A stretch of 64,000 nt of DNA from Ignavibacteria bacterium (lineage in GTDB: Bacteria > Bacteroidota > Ignavibacteria > OLB7). The DNA is taken from positions 558,001 to 622,000 of the forward strand of contig JACKAE010000001.1 of NCBI GenBank assembly GCA_020635205.1. Direction: 5' to 3'. The notes under the pieces are model-generated. The model had not been told where the DNA came from. It did not search any database and worked only from the letters and a program-made list of their open reading frames with translations. Shown here one piece after another: positions 60,431 to 64,000 of this stretch. Every line of letters starts with the position of its first letter. Within the stretch, counting starts at the first letter, position 1. Position numbers and translations under genes: made by a program.

Positions 60431-61714
60431 TTATAGGTGTCGCGTCAATGCTGGAACACCAGCCTCTCCCATCTGTTCGCCTTCAATCAGCTCCTCTTCC
60501 AGCATCCGAAGCTCCACTTTGCGCAAATATTGCCAAACAATTCCAGCCATCAACAGCACACTCACCATGGCCACGATTGCATTGCCAGTAAATCCGAAGA
60601 GTCTCCAAACGGCAGAAGCAAATGCGCTTCCCATTCCGAAGCCTATCTGACCGATCGAAGTCACTAAACTCATCAACGTACCACGCTGTGCCCCTGTTGC
60701 CAACTGCGTCATTAATGCTTGCATAGGACTCATGCGGGAAGCAACGAAGGCCATGGTGAGAAAGAAGAGTGGGTAAATAACCCAAGAGAATGTAGGCTGC
60801 ACTAAAGTAGTAATCGGCATCAAGAGAGCAACGCCAACGGAGGCTCCAATAATCACGGTGGTTCTTCCAATACGGTCGGAGAGCTTTCCAGCCCGAGGAC
60901 CGGCAATTACGTTAGCAACCCCACCCACAAGGTAAAGCATGGAGACCATAAAGGCCGAGAACCCTAAATACTCTTCCAACCAAGTTGGAAAAAACGTCAC
61001 GAAAAGGGAGATGCCCATGAACATTGCCAGAAACGCACCGGAAGCAGCCCGAACTTCGCTGCGGCGAAGGAGGACACCGTAGCCAAGAAGGGCACTACGC
61101 ACGGAGAGAGACTCACCCAGTTTTACGTTGGGTTGCGGGAGTCTGAACCAGATAAACAGAAAGGCAACTGCCGCAACGATAGAAAAGGCAAGAAATGGAG
61201 CGCGAAAGCCGAGCCAATCGGCCAAAAGGTTTCCGAGTGGAACTCCTAATATCTGGCCGGCAGCAATCCCACTCATTACCCAACCACTCGCCCAACCACG
61301 CTGGTGGACAGGGAAGTAATCTCCAACGTATGAAACTGCTGCACCACTCAACATTCCGCCTGCTGCACCGGCAAGCCCTCGCACTAACAGAAGCACTGCA
61401 AAGGTATTCGCAAAAGCGTGAAGACCAAGAGTAACGGCGAGAAGTCCAGCACCAACCAACAAAATCCGGCGGCGACCGAAGCGATCGGAGATTGGTCCAG
61501 CTATTAAGGCAAAAACTCCAACCGAGACAGCATAGATTGTCATCAGCAGCCCGAGTGCAGATTTTTCTACACTCAACTCTTCGGCAATCCGGGGAAGGAT
61601 TGGCGCAATGATCATGATCTGACTGGCCGCGGCAAATACTAACAACCAAAGAGTCGCGATGACGAGAACTGGATCTGACCGCTCTTTCATAGTAGATATC
61701 TGTACCTGACTCAA
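60431..61714 (-). CDS. MFS transporter (paralogue 2)
   Basis: A 427-aa MFS transporter, same family as the following gene and similar across its full length (ITIYAV, GPISDRFGRRRILL, VSYVGDYFPVHQRGWASGWVMSG). The pair arose by tandem duplication: N-terminal helices and motif A differ in only a few residues. Two starts are possible (MSQVQI or MKERSD, residue 9). Upstream is a short spacer with no terminator for the DUF5519 gene. Substrate unknown. Confidence 0.93.
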   Translation of the reverse strand: MSQVQISTMKERSDPVLVIATLWLLVFAAASQIMIIAPILPRIAEELSVEKSALGLLMTIYAVSVGVFALIAGPISDRFGRRRILLVGAGLLAVTLGLHAFANTFAVLLLVRGLAGAAGGMLSGAAVSYVGDYFPVHQRGWASGWVMSGIAAGQILGVPLGNLLADWLGFRAPFLAFSIVAAVAFLFIWFRLPQPNVKLGESLSVRSALLGYGVLLRRSEVRAASGAFLAMFMGISLFVTFFPTWLEEYLGFSAFMVSMLYLVGGVANVIAGPRAGKLSDRIGRTTVIIGASVGVALLMPITTLVQPTFSWVIYPLFFLTMAFVASRMSPMQALMTQLATGAQRGTLMSLVTSIGQIGFGMGSAFASAVWRLFGFTGNAIVAMVSVLLMAGIVWQYLRKVELRMLEEELIEGEQMGEAGVPALTRHL

Positions 61715-61833
61715 ATTCGTAATTGCATCCCTGTTGAGACGGGTTGACTTGCCACGTATCTCACATCCACTCTCGGGAGCAAGTTAACTGACTATTTCGA
61801 GACCACTGAAAAAAATCTTATCCTTCTACAACT

Positions 61834-62172
61834 TCATCCCTCCCCTACTAATCTCTCACGTTGGCTCTGTGCAAGTTCCCACGATCTTCTGAGCAGATCA
61901 ATAGCTTGATCGACATCGGACTCATCCCGAAGCCACCGACTTATCCACCCACTTTCCGGAAGGACGTGGTGGGGTTCAGCCGAGCCAGCATCTACAATCT
62001 CGTTTCGAATTTGTTTTGGAAACGGTATGTCTACAAGAACATTTCCGTGAATGTGCCCAAGCTCGCGAGTGCCGAGACGGAACTCGGTTCCACCAAAGCG
62101 GTGGGGAGCCGTCTCGACACCCGCCCAGCTCGACACAATGTTGACAACCCGTTTATGTGCACCTGCAATCAT
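61834..62172 (-). CDS. DUF5519/luciferase-domain small protein
   Basis: A 112-aa protein with the DUF5519 (luciferase domain) pattern: HRFGGTEFRLGTRELGHIHG, VDIPFPKQIRNEIVDAG and HHVLPESGWISRWLRD. AAGGTG lies 13 nt before the ATG. The family name comes from one luciferase-like member; most members have no known activity. It lies just ahead of the MFS pair on the same strand (119-bp gap) and behind YceI, without a demonstrated link. Confidence 0.8.
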   Translation of the reverse strand: MIAGAHKRVVNIVSSWAGVETAPHRFGGTEFRLGTRELGHIHGNVLVDIPFPKQIRNEIVDAGSAEPHHVLPESGWISRWLRDESDVDQAIDLLRRSWELAQSQRERLVGEG

Positions 62173-62225
62173 CTTGTTTTCACCTTGTCAACATCCATTG
62201 TATATGTAGCTGGAATTTGAGTCCC

Positions 62226-62789
62226 CTACAGGTTTTCACCTGCAAGAACAGCCTGTATATCAACAGTAATCTCCACTTCTTCACTCACCAACAAACCTCC
62301 GGTCTCCAGAACTTGATTCCAAGTCAAATCAAAATCTTTACGGTTAATACGTGTACGAGCCTCGAATGCCACGCGTTGGTTTCCCCACGGATCGGTTGCG
62401 TGCCCGTGAAACTCCCCTTTGAGAACAACTGATTTGGTAACCCCATGAATTGTCAGATCCCCTTCCATATCAAACTCATCTTCTCCATGAGGAGTGACCG
62501 ATCTGCTTTTGAACTCCAACGTTGGAAAGGTTTCTGCCTCAAAAAAGTCTCCAGAGCGAAGGTGGTTATCACGATCACTATTTCCTGTATCAATCGAAGC
62601 AGCCTGAATTGTCACCTCAGTCTCAAGTGAAGCCAAGTCTGTTCCATCAAAGTGAACGACGACATTGAAATCTTGGAAAGTTCCCTTTACCTTACTGAAG
62701 CCAAGGTGGCGAACCTTGAATCCCACCTGAGAATGCGAAGTATCAACGTGCCACGTTGAAAGGACGGAAGCGGTGCTTGTTGTTGTCAT
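62226..62789 (-). CDS. YceI family protein
   Basis: A 187-aa lipocalin-like beta-barrel protein that binds polyisoprenoids (YceI family). Conserved start WHVDTSHSQVGFKVRHLGFSKVKGTFQDF (read in parts), and the conserved TSRDNHLRSGDFFEAETFPTLEF and GDLTIHGVTKSV blocks. No signal peptide is seen, so it is cytoplasmic unlike secreted YceI. Bound quinone or isoprenoid is inferred from the family. The coding sequence holds a perfect 8+1+8 palindrome near its start (62743-62759), possibly chance. Single gene. Confidence 0.93.
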   Translation of the reverse strand: MTTTSTASVLSTWHVDTSHSQVGFKVRHLGFSKVKGTFQDFNVVVHFDGTDLASLETEVTIQAASIDTGNSDRDNHLRSGDFFEAETFPTLEFKSRSVTPHGEDEFDMEGDLTIHGVTKSVVLKGEFHGHATDPWGNQRVAFEARTRINRKDFDLTWNQVLETGGLLVSEEVEITVDIQAVLAGENL

Positions 62790-62934
62790 GACTTTCTCTC
62801 TTCAAAATATATTTGTTGGAACAAGTAATTGTGTCCGCGGGAGAACGAAGCGAACAAAATTTTATGGTGCTCGATTATTCGTTGCAACAAATAAAAACGT
62901 TTAAGCCTCTTTCGCAGAACAATGAGTATGTCGC

Positions 62935-63480
62935 CTATTGATCTGCGGTAAGCATGTTTTGTAGTATCAAGGCTATGTGTCGAGCGTCGTCGAGGGCACG
63001 GTGGAGTTTACCTTCGTGAGGGATACCAAGCATGTCGAGTGCTTTCTGCATGGGAACATTCCGTCCAGAAACCTGTTCAACAAAGAGAGGTTTGATGTCG
63101 ACATATTCATCGTCAAACGGGTAGGGAACTCTGTGATAGCGGCAGGAAGAACGAAGCATATAGCGATCAAATTCTCCCCACGAGCAGAATGTGTAGGTCA
63201 ACGGATCCTTCAACCAGTCGACCATCATCCCGAGAGCGTACGGAAAAGTTGGAGCAGTGTCTACTTCTTTTTGGGTGATGCCAGTAAGAGCCGTGCAGTA
63301 ATCACTAAGTTCAGGATAGCGAACTGGGCGGACAAAAGTCTCGAATTCTCCCAGAATTTCGGCTGTTGAGCGGTTAACGATCACACAACCAATCTCTATT
63401 AGCTCTTGATCGGCCCGATTCTCCTCTTCCCAACAAGTAGCTTCAAAATCAATCACTGCAAAGTACGGCTTGCCTGACAT
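62935..63480 (-). CDS. DEDDh 3'-5' exonuclease (ERI-1/exonuclease-domain-like)
   Basis: From the ATG at 63480 (MSGKPYFAVIDFEATCW) it has 181 aa: Exo I DFEATC (Asp11, Glu13), Exo II-like GEFDRYML, and Exo III HRALDDARHIAL with the DEDDh His. This layout matches the ERI1/KapD-type nucleases that trim RNA or DNA 3' ends. A longer frame from 63606 adds an unconserved leader. Substrate (RNA or DNA) is not certain. Divergent from the next gene, with 100 bp between starts. Confidence 0.92.
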   Translation of the reverse strand: MSGKPYFAVIDFEATCWEEENRADQELIEIGCVIVNRSTAEILGEFETFVRPVRYPELSDYCTALTGITQKEVDTAPTFPYALGMMVDWLKDPLTYTFCSWGEFDRYMLRSSCRYHRVPYPFDDEYVDIKPLFVEQVSGRNVPMQKALDMLGIPHEGKLHRALDDARHIALILQNMLTADQ

Positions 63481-63580
63481 GGTGATTCGCGTTACATTCC
63501 GAGCGACAAGATAATGACACGTCAAAATACGGAAGGAAGAAGAGAAGACGTTGTCATCAGTATTAACACCGAAAAGAAAT

Positions 63581-64000
63581 ATGAGCATGGCAATTGGTCT
63601 TGGCACAATTCGCGAAGCACTCGAGGAAACATCAGTCGACGCGATCTTTCTGCGTGGGGAAGCAGATACTATCCTTGAACGGGATCGAGCAGTAGAAGAT
63701 CTACAGAAGATCGTTAAGTCGGAACGGGGAGATCATCGGCTGCGCGTTATCGCACAGGAACTTTTGATGATGGCTGGAGAAGAACCGTTAAATAAAATGG
63801 TGCGCGTCTACTGCGAAGCAATTCCGGGTGCGTTCATGCATCAGTGGTGGGGACTTCCGGGTCATCACTTGGGGCGCTTCGGCGAGACTGTTATCAAGTT
63901 CCGCGAGCAGGCTATCCCCTTTCTCGTTGACGAGATGGACAACTCAGATGCACTTACATGCCTGGGACCCGACGCTCCAATTGCACGAGAGAATGAGTAC
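63581..64000 (+). CDS. Unrecognised protein, N-terminal part (cut by window edge)
   Basis: An open frame of 140 codons from the ATG at 63581 to the window end without a stop; it begins MSMAIGLGTIREALEE, with GAAAAGAA ahead of the ATG. Visible features: an acidic, helix-rich N-terminal half (EDLQKIVKSERGDH, VIAQELLMMAGEEP) and an aromatic stretch MHQWWGLPGHHLGRFG. I do not recognise the domain and cannot see the full gene; it may be 200 aa or more. Confidence 0.7.
   Translation, partial: MSMAIGLGTIREALEETSVDAIFLRGEADTILERDRAVEDLQKIVKSERGDHRLRVIAQELLMMAGEEPLNKMVRVYCEAIPGAFMHQWWGLPGHHLGRFGETVIKFREQAIPFLVDEMDNSDALTCLGPDAPIARENEY

Noticed and set aside
61113..61649. 178-codon minus-strand frame inside the second MFS gene
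   Set aside because: It is another phase of the same strand as a clear MFS gene, Cys/Trp/Ser-rich and without helices; a shadow.
62743..62759. TCAACGTG-C-CACGTTGA, a perfect 17-nt palindrome at the start of yceI
   Set aside because: It encodes the strongly conserved HVDTS segment of YceI, so protein constraint is a simpler explanation than an operator.

Overview
The window looks like a chromosomal segment of a free-living FCB-group bacterium, most likely near the Chlorobiota/Ignavibacteria/Kapabacteria side of Bacteroidota. This rests on six large secreted proteins with C-terminal type IX secretion (T9SS) sorting domains, choice-of-anchor D and DUF4331 domains, a bacillithiol-type YtxJ redoxin, weak Shine-Dalgarno usage and many lipoproteins. 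The exact lineage is inference. There are no rRNA or tRNA genes, no CRISPR array and no complete insertion sequence. Genes are closely packed on both strands.

Layout. 1-4.9 kb: end of a methyltransferase, O6-alkylguanine repair (Ogt), GNAT, DinB-like, YtxJ and methyltransferase genes, then a LexA/CI-like repressor with two palindromic operators, and a lipoprotein. 5-11.4 kb: an MBL-fold hydrolase/RmlD-like pair, then mnmG, mnmE and aat. Two perfect parS-like 14-mers flank mnmG, which suggests this part lies near the replication origin. 11.3-16.6 kb: an envelope operon (DUF1573, thioredoxin fold, lipoprotein), a 0.6-kb gene-free stretch, a beta-barrel/DM13 lipoprotein pair and an AraC-GyrI regulator. 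16.7-30.6 kb: Kelch T9SS protein, AraC, parvulin, lytic transglycosylase, phospholipase-D-like protein, CrtA-like protein, DUF2203, cysteine desulfurase, DUF58, and an unusual fused phosphonate-type binding protein/ATPase. 30.7-41.8 kb: Mrp ATPase, SRPBCC-like protein, L,D-transpeptidase and two very large T9SS proteins, one with a caspase-like fold and an EF-hand loop. 42-57.4 kb: TPR lipoprotein, DUF4331 T9SS protein divergent from an ECF sigma/anti-sigma pair, cyclase, RluD-like synthase/RdgB pair, S41 protease, another T9SS protein, Nudix, an orphan IS3-OrfA-like DNA-binding protein and a T9SS subtilisin. 57.5-64 kb: UBP zinc finger, YdjM-like membrane protein, two tandem MFS transporters, DUF5519, YceI, a DEDDh exonuclease and the start of an unrecognised gene.

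Functionally the window mixes tRNA modification, nucleotide and DNA hygiene (Ogt, RdgB, Nudix) and envelope biogenesis with a large T9SS-exported set. The points most worth a second look are the PhnD-TM-PhnC fusion, the caspase-like exported protein, the repressor with paired operators, the parS pair, two nested ~140-bp intergenic palindromes, and several families of short degenerate repeats in spacers and at gene ends.
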